Positions 51,246 to 59,389 of a stretch of 64,000 nucleotides of DNA are shown in pieces. The stretch's first letter is position 1. Every line of letters starts with the position of its first letter. This stretch comes from ZC4RG17 sp036380875 (lineage in GTDB: Bacteria > Actinomycetota > Acidimicrobiia > Spongiisociales > ZC4RG35): positions 1-64,000 of the forward strand of contig DASVDX010000072.1 of the NCBI GenBank assembly GCA_036380875.1, given 5' to 3'. A program made the position numbers and the translations under genes. Under the pieces are notes generated by a model that was given only the letters and a program-made list of their open reading frames with translations, was not told the origin of the DNA and searched no databases.

Positions 51246-51664
51246 TCCAGGTTCCTTTCTCGTCCCTTGGCCACCGCCACGGCCTCCCAGACCACCAGGG
51301 CCAGGTACACGACCACCGCGGATATACCGAAAGCCATCCGATCGATATCGACCATGCGTGCGATCAGCAGCATCGTCCCGGTGATCAGTCCCAGCCTCAG
51401 GAAGAATCCGAGGAGGGCGGCGGCATGATAGACCGCAAGGCTTATCCGGGCTGAAATCGACAGGATCGCCCCCGACAGGAGGAAGTTCCCCACCACGATC
51501 GCCACCCCGAGGGCCGAGGCCCAGGCCCCCTCCAGGCCCCTGGTCAGCCAGAAGATCGCGATCACGATCGGCCCGACCCAGACGACCCGCCGTGCGGTGT
51601 GACGGGCGAGGATCGCCTCTACGGGAACCTCACCGGCGACGGGCTCGTGCCGCTCCAGGCTCAT
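51233..51664 (-). CDS. ATP synthase protein I-like (AtpI)
   Basis: A 143-aa protein with four hydrophobic helices, lying between atpZ and atpB and overlapping both (13 nt with atpB and an ATGA with atpZ). In other bacteria AtpI aids c-ring assembly and Mg2+ uptake. ATG 51664 is chosen over the upstream in-frame starts, which would overlap atpZ. Confidence 0.85.
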   Translation of the reverse strand: MSLERHEPVAGEVPVEAILARHTARRVVWVGPIVIAIFWLTRGLEGAWASALGVAIVVGNFLLSGAILSISARISLAVYHAAALLGFFLRLGLITGTMLLIARMVDIDRMAFGISAVVVYLALVVWEAVAVAKGRERNLDWIS

Positions 51665-51921
51665 CGCGGGGAATCCTGGTCGGGAAGGGTGGCCGCCGGG
51701 TGGCTGGGCTGGGTCTTCATCTCGTGCCACAGGCGGGCGAAGGCGGCGTACGAGCCCAACAGGACGCCGATGATCACGGCGACGGGAGAGCTGTCGAGCC
51801 AGGCGTCGATACCGAGCCCGAGGAGGGTGCCGGCGAGCACCGAGCCGAAGAACGAGCCGCCGTCCCGGCGACCTTCGGTGATGGCAGCCCTGATGTGTGC
51901 CGTGGCGGACTCTTGCTTCAT
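51661..51921 (-). CDS. AtpZ/AtpI-like small membrane protein
   Basis: The 86-aa first gene of the operon, with two hydrophobic helices separated by a short polar turn (FFGSVLAGTLLGLGIDAWL and AVIIGVLLGSYAAFARLW). This is the AtpZ pattern. Its ATG has CAGGAG-like sequence 9 nt upstream (GGAG in gctcctgg, minus strand). Confidence 0.85.
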   Translation of the reverse strand: MKQESATAHIRAAITEGRRDGGSFFGSVLAGTLLGLGIDAWLDSSPVAVIIGVLLGSYAAFARLWHEMKTQPSHPAATLPDQDSPR

Positions 51922-51934
51922 GGAATCCAGGAGC

Positions 51935-51952
51935 TTGTGAACAAGTTCACAA
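51935..51952. promoter_or_regulatory. Inverted repeat TTGTGAAC-AA-GTTCACAA at the atp operon start
   Basis: A perfect 8-bp-arm inverted repeat with a 2-nt centre, 13 nt upstream of the atpZ ATG and just downstream of the -10 at 51953-51958. The predicted transcription start falls inside it, so it could be a repressor site or a 5' mRNA hairpin. Confidence 0.6.
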
Positions 51953-51958
51953 AGTCTA
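51953..51958 (-). promoter_or_regulatory. -10 element of the atp operon promoter
   Basis: TAGACT on the minus strand, identical to the proposed tRNA-Arg -10. The expected start, about 7 nt on, lies in the inverted repeat. The -35 is weak. Confidence 0.45.
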
Positions 51959-52056
51959 GAGGGTGGGGGTTGTCGTGGTGAAACCTAGCCGTGTCAGCGC
52001 ATCCGGGGTAACGGAGCCGCCCCGTCGCCTCCCTCCCCCTCTTTCTCATGCGACCT

Positions 52057-53328
52057 TCACACGTGCCCGGGGAAGTCGGGTGGGTAGGGAGGAAACGCCG
52101 CCGCCAACTCCCTCACCCTCGACTCGATCGGCGCCAGGGCGGTCGGGTCGGCGTGGTGACGGAGAGCACGGGCGATCAGGCGGGCGACCTCTTCGGCCTC
52201 GGCCTCTTTCATCCCCTGGGTGGTCATGGCCGGCGTGCCGATACGCAGACCAGACGCCCGGAACGGGGGCCGGGGGTCGTTGGGGATCGTGTTGTAGTTG
52301 AGGGTGATCCCGAGGCCGTCCAACATGCGGGCGGCGTCACGTCCGGTCAGGTCCTCGTCGACGGAACGGAGGTCGACCAAGAAGAGATGGTTGTCGGTCC
52401 CGCCGGAGACGACCCGGACGCCTTCGTCCATCATCGCCTCGGCCATCGCCCTGGCGTTGGCGACGATCTGGTCGGTGTAGGCGGAGAACTCCGGCTGGGA
52501 GGCCTCGTGGAAGCAGACGGCCTTGGCCGCGATCTGGCTCTCGATCGGCCCGCCTTGCCCGCCGGGGAACACGGCCTTGTCGATCACCTCGGCGTATTTC
52601 TCACCGGACAGGATCATGCCTCCCCGAGGCCCGCGGAGCGCCTTGTGGGTGGTGGCGGTGACGATGTCGGCGTACTCGAGCGGGTTGGGGACGGTCTTGC
52701 CGGCCACCAGGCCGATGAAGTGGGCGGCGTCCACCAACAGCACGGCGTCTACCTCGTCGGCGATCTCTCGGAAGGCGGCGTAGTCGAGATGGCGGGAGTA
52801 TGCCGAATACCCGGCGATGATGATCTTCGGACGGTGCTCCAGCGCCAGCTTGCGCACCGCGTCCATGTCGATCAGCTCGGTGCCGGGATCGACGCCGTAG
52901 GCGACGAAGTCGTAGAGGCTTCCCGAGAAGTTGACCGGCGACCCGTGGGTGAGGTGCCCGCCCTGGTCGAGGCGCATGCCGAGCACGGTGTCGCCCGGCT
53001 TCAAGAGCGCCAGATACACCCCCATGTTGGCCTGGGCGCCGGAGTGGGGCTGGACGTTGGCGTGCACCGCCCCGAACAGGGACTTGGCCCGCTCGATGGC
53101 GAGCGATTCCATCTCGTCGACGACCTGGCAGCCTTCGTAGTAGCGCCGTCCCGGATAACCCTCGGCGTACTTGTTGGTGAAGACCGAGCCCGACGCCGCC
53201 ATCACAGCCGCGGAGACGAAGTTCTCCGAGGCGATGAGGTGGATCGACGAGTTCTGTCGCTCCAGATCCTTGCGGATGAGCGCCGCGATCTGGGGATCGA
53301 CCTCTTCCACGGGATTCATCGAGACCAT
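52057..53328 (-). CDS. glyA: Serine hydroxymethyltransferase
   Basis: A PLP enzyme (423 aa) interconverting serine and glycine with tetrahydrofolate. The PLP Lys is in VTATTHKALRGPRGGMI; HLIASENFVS, YAEGYPGRRYYEG and LLVDAAHFIGLVAG are signatures. ATG 53328 is chosen for the typical MNPVEEVD context; GGAG about 9 nt upstream supports it, and TACTGT (53356-53361) gives a short leader. A longer in-frame start at 53412 would cross this promoter. Confidence 0.97.
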   Translation of the reverse strand: MVSMNPVEEVDPQIAALIRKDLERQNSSIHLIASENFVSAAVMAASGSVFTNKYAEGYPGRRYYEGCQVVDEMESLAIERAKSLFGAVHANVQPHSGAQANMGVYLALLKPGDTVLGMRLDQGGHLTHGSPVNFSGSLYDFVAYGVDPGTELIDMDAVRKLALEHRPKIIIAGYSAYSRHLDYAAFREIADEVDAVLLVDAAHFIGLVAGKTVPNPLEYADIVTATTHKALRGPRGGMILSGEKYAEVIDKAVFPGGQGGPIESQIAAKAVCFHEASQPEFSAYTDQIVANARAMAEAMMDEGVRVVSGGTDNHLFLVDLRSVDEDLTGRDAARMLDGLGITLNYNTIPNDPRPPFRASGLRIGTPAMTTQGMKEAEAEEVARLIARALRHHADPTALAPIESRVRELAAAFPPYPPDFPGHV

Positions 53329-53355
53329 GCCCTGACTCCGTCGACGTTTCCGGGC

Positions 53356-53361
53356 ACAGTA
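53356..53361 (-). promoter_or_regulatory. -10 element of the glyA promoter
   Basis: TACTGT on minus gives a leader of about 20 nt containing GGAG. No glycine, THF or ZTP riboswitch core is recognisable. Confidence 0.4.
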
Positions 53362-53426
53362 CTGGCCTCGGGTGCTTCCCCGAAAGCAAGCTAAAGGTCT
53401 GCCCGTCTCCACGCCGATAGGGGGGC

Positions 53427-54092
53427 ATCGAACCCGCAGAGATCATCACCGTCAGCCCCGCACCGAGCGAGGGCACGATCCCGCGGTCGCACCCCCAGCC
53501 GACCGGGGCGAAGCGGCCTGCGCTCCGCCGCGACCACATCGCGCTCTCCCCTCTCGTATCGGAGCCGGGCGAGAAGCCGAAGGGTTATCTGGCCCGGATC
53601 AGCGACCGCAACACCGATCCGGCCGAGGAGTTGGCCGCGATTCGCTGGACGCTCCAGGCACTCGGCGTCCTCGACCCCCACGCGTTCTTGGCCGCCTGTG
53701 TTTCGCACGAGGCGATGTCGCACGCCGACCTGCATCGGGTCGTCGACGGCGAGTCGCGTCGGCGGCTGCTGGCGGTCGTCGAGGCCGCCCGGGTGGGCCG
53801 ACGTCGATACGAGCTCGACGTGGCCTTGCGGCGGATGCACCTCCTCGGGATCAAGGCGGCGGTGATGGGCCAGCGGGTGGCCGCCACCGAAGGGTTCCAC
53901 GCCGTCGTGGTGACTCCCGGCACCGCCCCGGCCGACCTCGGCCAGCCCGAAGGCCTGCTCATCGTCGCCGGCATCGCCACGGACGAAGACCTGGAGTGGG
54001 CTCGCAGCATCGGCGCCGACCTGCTCGAAGGCCCGTCGATAGGCGAGCCGGTCCGGGTAGCGCCTGTCGACCTCAGTCGTCTTCGGCGATGA
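53427..54092 (+). CDS. Degenerate EAL-like domain protein without a canonical start
   Basis: A frame open from a TAG at 53417 to the TGA at 54092. The protein resembles a degraded EAL phosphodiesterase fold: IALSPLVSEPGE is like the first EAL strand, VLDPHAFLAAC is like the mid-helix, and GLLIVAGIATDEDLEWARSIGADLLEGPSIGEPV matches the final VAEGVET-LGCDLVQGYLFGRP-type segment. The catalytic Glu and metal ligands are not evident. The first ATG/GTG/TTG in frame is TTG 53631, inside the fold, so the start is unclear: an ATC at 53427, or a frameshift at the G run 53420-53425 joining GTG 53372. It converges on tsaC with a 20-nt overlap. Confidence 0.5.
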   Translation: MEPAEIITVSPAPSEGTIPRSHPQPTGAKRPALRRDHIALSPLVSEPGEKPKGYLARISDRNTDPAEELAAIRWTLQALGVLDPHAFLAACVSHEAMSHADLHRVVDGESRRRLLAVVEAARVGRRRYELDVALRRMHLLGIKAAVMGQRVAATEGFHAVVVTPGTAPADLGQPEGLLIVAGIATDEDLEWARSIGADLLEGPSIGEPVRVAPVDLSRLRR

Positions 54093-54639
54093 GCACCGGG
54101 CCGGCCCGGAGGACCTGACGGACCGGGCCGGTGACATCCACCACCGTCGAGGCGGTGCCGCCCGGGCAGCGGCCGGGCAGATACACCGCCACTGCGTCAC
54201 CGAACGTCGCTTTCGCTTCCTCGTCGCTCAGCGCCTCCGGCATCCCCGAGAGGTTGGCCGAGGTGACCGCCAGAGGCCCCGTCTCCTCCAGCAACTCGCG
54301 GAGCATGTCGTGGTCCGGGACGCGAATGCCCACGGTCCCCAGCGCCGAGTTCCCGACCCAGTCGGGGATGACGACCTTGGGCCGCACGACGAGCGTGAGC
54401 GCACCGGGCCAGTGATCGAGGAGGTCGGCGGCAGGGGCGAGATCGGCGATCTCGCCTGCCTGGTCGGCGTCCGCCGCCAGGAGGCCGATCGGCTTGTGGG
54501 CCGGCCTGCCTTTGAGCTCGAACAGGCGGTCCACCGCTTCTTCGTTCCAGGGGTCCACCGCCAGGCCGTACACGGTGTCGGTGGGAACACCGACCACCTC
54601 CCCTCGCCGGATGGCGGCGACTGCCCCGGCGAGGCTCAT
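54073..54639 (-). CDS. tsaC: Threonylcarbamoyl-AMP synthase
   Basis: The Sua5/YrdC-domain enzyme (188 aa) making threonylcarbamoyl-AMP for the t6A37 modification of tRNAs. Signatures are GVPTDTVYGLAVDP, FELKGRPAHKPI and AVTSANLSG. ATG 54639 overlaps the prmC stop (ATGA); the longer frame upstream is prmC shadow. Confidence 0.95.
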   Translation of the reverse strand: MSLAGAVAAIRRGEVVGVPTDTVYGLAVDPWNEEAVDRLFELKGRPAHKPIGLLAADADQAGEIADLAPAADLLDHWPGALTLVVRPKVVIPDWVGNSALGTVGIRVPDHDMLRELLEETGPLAVTSANLSGMPEALSDEEAKATFGDAVAVYLPGRCPGGTASTVVDVTGPVRQVLRAGPVLIAEDD

Positions 54640-55373
54640 GGCTCGCACCTCACGATCACGTAGCGGTCGAGGCCGGCGAGATCCGGGCGGATCCTGGCGT
54701 TCCCGAGAACCGAGAAGGCCTCCTTCACGACGGCCCCCTGCGTCTCCCCTATCTCGCACGCCACGAGCCCCCCAGGAGCCATCCACTCGCCGGCGCCGGC
54801 GGCGATCCGTTCCAGCACCTCGGTGCCGCGTGGCCCGGCGATCAGCGCCTGGCGCGGCTCGCGGCGCACGTCAGGCGGCAGCGCCCTCCACTCGCCTTCG
54901 GCCACGTATGGGGGGTTGGAGACCAACAGGTCGACCCGTCCCCGCAACCGGGGCGGCAGGGCCGAGAACAGGTCGCCGAGGTGGAACGTGACTTCGGTCT
55001 CGAGACGGCGGGCGTTCTCCCGCGCCACCTCGAGCGCCGCCTCCGAGATGTCCGTGGCGTGAACGGCGGCGTCCGGGTAGTGGCGAGCCAGGGCTATCGC
55101 CAGGGCTCCGGAGCCCGTCCCGAGGTCGACGATCACAGACGGATTCTCGACCTCCCGGGTGACGAGCTCGAACAGGCCCTCGGTCTCGGGCCGGGGGATC
55201 AGCACACGGGGATCGACGATCACACAGAAGTCGGTGAACGCCGCCGTGCCCTCCAGGTATTGGAGCGGCTCACCCTCCAGCCGCCGGCGGGCCAACTCCT
55301 CGATGTCGTCGCGGCCCAGGGCGAGCAGCCGCCGTCGCTCGTGCGGGGGCAAGGCAGAAAGAGCGCCATCCAT
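54636..55373 (-). CDS. prmC: Release factor glutamine methyltransferase
   Basis: Methylates the Gln of the GGQ motif in release factors. The 245-aa protein has RPETEGLFELV, SAM motif VDLGTGSGALAIALA and NPPY in LLVSNPPYVAEGEWR. The N-terminal helical domain is about 30 residues shorter than in typical PrmC. prfA, its target, is 3 kb away on the same strand, separated by the receiver/GT2 operon. Confidence 0.95.
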   Translation of the reverse strand: MDGALSALPPHERRRLLALGRDDIEELARRRLEGEPLQYLEGTAAFTDFCVIVDPRVLIPRPETEGLFELVTREVENPSVIVDLGTGSGALAIALARHYPDAAVHATDISEAALEVARENARRLETEVTFHLGDLFSALPPRLRGRVDLLVSNPPYVAEGEWRALPPDVRREPRQALIAGPRGTEVLERIAAGAGEWMAPGGLVACEIGETQGAVVKEAFSVLGNARIRPDLAGLDRYVIVRCEP

Positions 55374-55400
55374 GAGCGCATGGTGCCAGAATGCCGCCGG

Positions 55401-55760
55401 ATGGCTCGCATCTTGCTCGCCGACGACTCACCGACAGTTCGGCATCTCGTCAGATGGCATCTCCAGGCCGAAGGCCACGAAGTGGTCGAGGCGACCGACG
55501 GCACTTCCGCCTACGAAATCGGAAACGAACAGGACTTCGACCTGGCGATACTCGATCAGCTCATGCCGGGGATGCTCGGACTCGACATCCTCCACGAGTG
55601 GAGGAGCCGAGGCCGGGACTTCCCGGTCCTCCTTCTCTCCGCCGTGGACGACGACGAGACGGTGGTCCGGTCCCTCGAGCTCGGCGCCTTCGGGTACATC
55701 CGCAAGCCGTTCAGCGTGCCGGAGTTGCTGGCCCGCATCGCGGTGCAGCTGAAGAGCTGA
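55401..55760 (+). CDS. Stand-alone response-regulator receiver
   Basis: A single receiver domain of 119 aa (CheY/Spo0F-like) with no output domain. Residues are Asp8-Asp9 in LLADDSPTV, phosphoacceptor Asp52 in AILDQLMPGM, Ser in LLLSAVDDD and Lys in YIRKPF. No histidine kinase lies in the window. It is followed by the HEAT and GT2 genes, so it may control polysaccharide synthesis by protein contact. CAGAAT lies 8 nt upstream of the ATG. Confidence 0.9.
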   Translation: MARILLADDSPTVRHLVRWHLQAEGHEVVEATDGTSAYEIGNEQDFDLAILDQLMPGMLGLDILHEWRSRGRDFPVLLLSAVDDDETVVRSLELGAFGYIRKPFSVPELLARIAVQLKS

Positions 55761-55796
55761 AGCTCAACCCGCCCTCCCAGCCGCCGATATAACGGT

Positions 55797-56924
55797 GTGC
55801 TGTCATCACTCCCGAGCGTTTTGGGCTTCACCGCGGCGGCGACGGTGGCGCTGACGGTGATCCTCGTCGTCACCAAACTCGTCCACCGCGAGATCCAGCG
55901 CTGGCAAGGCGTCCGTTCGGCGCACTATCTCGCCGCCATCGGCGAGATGCTGAGCCGGCGGATGGTGCCACAGAACATCCCTCGCTCCTGGGCCACCGAC
56001 CCGATCTTCTGGGATGCGCTCGCCGAGTACCGCCTCCTGGTCACCGGCGCCGACCGCGAGCACGTCGATCGTCTGGCCACACAGGCCGGAGTCCACCGGG
56101 CGCTCGTCGACCGATCCCGCCGGCGTTTCCCGTCCGGGCGCCGCCTGCGGGCAGTGGCGCGGCTCGCCGATCTGGCTACCCCACTCCAGCGCCAACACCT
56201 CCGCAGCCTTCTCGACGACGGGTCGCCGCAGATCCGCACTCACGCCGTGCGGGGCCTCGCCCGCCTGAAGGACATCGACTCCATCCCCCGCATCCTGGAT
56301 CTGGCGCGCCGGGTCGAGCCGTGGGAAGCCGCTCGCATCGCCGACTCGCTGATCCCGATGGGCATGCCAGCGAGCCAGGCGGTCTGCGCCTGGGTGGAAG
56401 AGGAGATGCGCCGCCCCGATTGCTCCGAGGAGACGGTGGCGCTCGCTGTCCGGATCCTGGGCTCGATCGGCGATCCCGAGGCGGAACCGACACTCCTCGA
56501 GTTGTTGAAGTCGCCGAATCCCGAATGGCGCGTGACGGCGGCGTCGGCACTCGAGCGCACCGGCGGCCCGAATGCGATCGAGCCGCTCCTCGAGGCGATC
56601 GACGACCACGCCTGGCAGGTCCGGGCCCGAGCCGCCATCTCCCTCGGCGCCATAGGCGGGCCGGGTGTGGCCCGAGCCTTGGCCGGCCTGCTCTACGACC
56701 CGGTGTGGTGGGTCCGTCAGAACGCCGCCAGCGCGTTGGCCGACCTCCCCGGCGGCACCGACCATCTGATCGCCGCCTTGGACGGCCCCGACCCCTACGC
56801 CACCGACTCTGCACTCAATCAACTGACCATATCGGGGGTTCTGGCACAGGCCGCAGAGCGCGTTCGCTCCGGCGTGGCGTCCGAGCGAGATCGGCGCCTG
56901 GCGGCCGTGGCGGCATCGACGTGA
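55797..56924 (+). CDS. Membrane-anchored HEAT-repeat protein
   Basis: 375 aa: one N-terminal membrane helix (about residues 8-27), then at least five HEAT-like repeats (from about 110 to 350, for example RTHAVRGLARLKD, RVTAASALERTGGPNAIEPL, RARAAISLGAIGGPG, RQNAASALADLPGG). HEAT arrays bind proteins, so it is a likely scaffold. The GTG start is close to TATAAC at 55788, which may be a -10 for a shorter start. Its stop overlaps the GT2 gene (GTGA). Confidence 0.85.
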   Translation: MLSSLPSVLGFTAAATVALTVILVVTKLVHREIQRWQGVRSAHYLAAIGEMLSRRMVPQNIPRSWATDPIFWDALAEYRLLVTGADREHVDRLATQAGVHRALVDRSRRRFPSGRRLRAVARLADLATPLQRQHLRSLLDDGSPQIRTHAVRGLARLKDIDSIPRILDLARRVEPWEAARIADSLIPMGMPASQAVCAWVEEEMRRPDCSEETVALAVRILGSIGDPEAEPTLLELLKSPNPEWRVTAASALERTGGPNAIEPLLEAIDDHAWQVRARAAISLGAIGGPGVARALAGLLYDPVWWVRQNAASALADLPGGTDHLIAALDGPDPYATDSALNQLTISGVLAQAAERVRSGVASERDRRLAAVAAST

Positions 56925-58327
56925 GACAGGTACTCGCCGGCTTCTCGTTCGCGGTCTGGGCTTATTTCGTCGCCCTCCAGCTGTGGTTGCTCGCCCAGGC
57001 GGTGGGATCGGCGCTCGTTCTGCGCCGCCAGCGCCGCCAGGAGCTCTTCGGCCGGGTGGAGGACATGCTCACCTCGCACTTGGCCCCTCCGGTGTCGATC
57101 GTCGTCCCCGCCTTCAACGAGGCCGCCGGGATCGTCGAGTCGATCCGCTCTATGGCAATGGTGTCGTATCCCCGCTTCGAGATCGTGGTGGCCAACGACG
57201 GCAGCACCGACGACACGCTCCAGAAGCTCATCGAGGCGTTCGACCTCTACCCGGTCCCCTATCCACTGCGCACCAACATCCGCACGAAGAAGGTGCGCCA
57301 GGTCTACAAGTCCCGCCAGCCGATCCCGCTGACCGTCGTCGACAAGGAGAACGGCGGCCGCGCCGATGCCCTGAACGCGGCGATCAACGCCGCCCGGTAC
57401 CCGTACGTCCTCGCCACCGACGCCGATGTGATTCTCGACGGCAACGCCCTCATCCACGCCATGCGCCTGGTCTCCGAGGACCGCAAGCGGACCGTCGGCG
57501 TGGGAGGGAACGTGCGGCCGATCAACGGATGCCGGCTGCCCTTCGGCCACATCGTCGACCCCCGGGTTCCCGATCGCATCATCGAGCGGTACCAACTCCT
57601 CGAGTACGTGAGGGCGTTCGTCGCCAGTAGACCGGCATGGTCGGCGATCAACGCCCTGCCCAACGTGTCGGGGGCGTTCGGCATCTGGCGCCGGGACATC
57701 GTCGTCGCAGTCGGCGGATACACATCGGGTCATTTGGGAGAGGATCTGGACCTGACGATGCGAGTCCATCGATACATGCGTGATGCGGGCCAGGACTACC
57801 GGCTGGTGTACTCCCCCGCCGCCGTCGTGTGGACCGAGGTGCCGCCCACCCGCAGGATCCTCCGTCGCCAGCGGATCCGGTGGCACCGCGGGCTCATGAC
57901 CGCCGTGCGCGACTTCCGCTCGACCCTCCTCAATCCCCGACACGGAGTGGTCGGCATGGTCATGTGGCCGTCGATGGTGCTCTTCGAGTACCTCGCCCCG
58001 ATCGTGGAGTTCCTGGGATGGCTGGCGATCCCTGTCGCCGCCCTCACTGGCGCGGTGTCGCTGTTTTCGATCGCGGCGTTCTTCGTCCTCGCCGTGCTGG
58101 CTGGGGCGGTCACTTCGCTCGTGGCTCTGCTCCTCGATGAGCGGTTCGGCTACTTCAACGACCCTCGCGAAACCCTGAAGCTGCTCACGATCGTGTTCGT
58201 CGAGAATCTCGGCGTCCGCCAGATGACCGTGTGGTGGCGCATTCGGGCGCTGTTCGGCGGCCGCTCAACCCAGAGCTGGGGGAACATGGAACGCCGGGGC
58301 GTCGCCCGGCTCGCCCAATCAGCCTGA
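56921..58327 (+). CDS. Processive-type family 2 glycosyltransferase
   Basis: A 468-aa membrane glycosyltransferase, resembling PgaC/hyaluronan-synthase-type enzymes. There is an N-terminal membrane helix, GT-A strand VSIVVPAFNEAAGIVESI, DDGSTDDT-type NDGSTDDTLQ, the DxD in ATDADVILDG, the acceptor ED of LGEDLDLTMR, and QRIRW (Q-x-x-R-W) before the C-terminal helices (about 345-410). It is coupled to the HEAT gene by GTGA. The polymer made is unknown; no export or regulatory PilZ domain is seen. Confidence 0.9.
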   Translation: MRQVLAGFSFAVWAYFVALQLWLLAQAVGSALVLRRQRRQELFGRVEDMLTSHLAPPVSIVVPAFNEAAGIVESIRSMAMVSYPRFEIVVANDGSTDDTLQKLIEAFDLYPVPYPLRTNIRTKKVRQVYKSRQPIPLTVVDKENGGRADALNAAINAARYPYVLATDADVILDGNALIHAMRLVSEDRKRTVGVGGNVRPINGCRLPFGHIVDPRVPDRIIERYQLLEYVRAFVASRPAWSAINALPNVSGAFGIWRRDIVVAVGGYTSGHLGEDLDLTMRVHRYMRDAGQDYRLVYSPAAVVWTEVPPTRRILRRQRIRWHRGLMTAVRDFRSTLLNPRHGVVGMVMWPSMVLFEYLAPIVEFLGWLAIPVAALTGAVSLFSIAAFFVLAVLAGAVTSLVALLLDERFGYFNDPRETLKLLTIVFVENLGVRQMTVWWRIRALFGGRSTQSWGNMERRGVARLAQSA

Positions 58328-59389
58328 GGCGAGACGCTCCGCCTGCTCGCGGGCCGCGAGGGCGTCGACGAACTCGTCGAGATCCCCGTCGAGCACCTCG
58401 TTCAGGCGCTTGATCGTGAGCCCGAGCCGGTGGTCGGTCACCCGGTTCTCGCGGTAGTTGTAGGTGCGGATCTTCTCCGCTCTCTCCCCAGTCCCCACCT
58501 GCGCCCGTCGCGCCCCGGCGACTTCGGCCTCCTTCTCCGCCTGGCGCATCGCGAGCAGCCTGGCCCTGAGGATGCGGAACGCCTTCTCCTTGTTCTGGAG
58601 TTGGCTCTTCTCGTCCTGGACGGACACGACCAGCCCGGTCGGCAGATGGGTCAAACGGACGGCGGAGTCGGTCGTGTTCACCGACTGACCCCCGGGTCCC
58701 TGCGAGCGGAAGACGTCGACCCTCACCTCGCTGGGGTCGATGTCGACCTCGACCTCGTCGGCCTCGGGGAGCACAGCCACCGTGGCCGTGGACGTGTGGA
58801 TCCGGCCCTGCGACTCGGTCTTCGGTACCCGCTGGACCCGGTGCACCCCGGCCTCGTACTTCATCCGCGAGTAGGCTCCGGTGCCTTTCACCGCGATCGT
58901 GACCCGGGTATAGCCGCCCGCCTCCGAAGGCGACGCCTCCATCGGCTCCACCTTGAAGCCATGGGACTCGGCGTAGCGCTCGTACATCCGCAGGAGGTCG
59001 CCGGCCCAGATCGCCGCTTCGTCTCCCCCGGCGGCGGCCCGGATCTCGACGATCACGTCTTTCGAGTCGTTGGGGTCCTTCGGGATCATCGCCTGGCGGA
59101 TCTCGCCCTCCAGCCGCTCCATCTCCTCGGCCCGTTCCTCGGCGAGGCGCTTCAGCTCGGGAGCCATCGCCGGATCCTCGGTCGCCAGTTCCAGGGCTTC
59201 CTGGCGGTCCTGGTCGGCGCGTCTCCACTCCTCGAGCAAGCGGACGATGGCCCCCAGCTCCGAATGGCGCTTTCCCAGCTCGGCCAGGCGCGACGGGTCG
59301 GAGGCGACCTCCGGTTGGGACAGCTCCGCTTCGACTTCCCGGAATGCCTCCTCGACTTCGGCGAGGCGGGCAGCCAGCTGCTCGTCCAT
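58319..59389 (-). CDS. prfA: Peptide chain release factor 1
   Basis: Decodes UAA/UAG at translation termination (356 aa). GGQ is in SQGPGGQSVNTTD and the stop-recognition tripeptide is PKT in RVPKTESQGRIHTS. The long frame upstream of 59389 is DUF1385 shadow. The stop region overlaps the convergent GT2 gene by 9 nt. Confidence 0.97.
   Translation of the reverse strand: MDEQLAARLAEVEEAFREVEAELSQPEVASDPSRLAELGKRHSELGAIVRLLEEWRRADQDRQEALELATEDPAMAPELKRLAEERAEEMERLEGEIRQAMIPKDPNDSKDVIVEIRAAAGGDEAAIWAGDLLRMYERYAESHGFKVEPMEASPSEAGGYTRVTIAVKGTGAYSRMKYEAGVHRVQRVPKTESQGRIHTSTATVAVLPEADEVEVDIDPSEVRVDVFRSQGPGGQSVNTTDSAVRLTHLPTGLVVSVQDEKSQLQNKEKAFRILRARLLAMRQAEKEAEVAGARRAQVGTGERAEKIRTYNYRENRVTDHRLGLTIKRLNEVLDGDLDEFVDALAAREQAERLASG

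Noticed and set aside
53329..53412. A riboswitch upstream of glyA
   Set aside because: The leader predicted from the -10 is about 20 nt, and no glycine, THF or ZTP motif core is visible.
54640..54786. An N-terminal extension of tsaC
   Set aside because: The extra 49 residues are off-frame prmC sequence; ATG 54639 gives the standard TsaC start.
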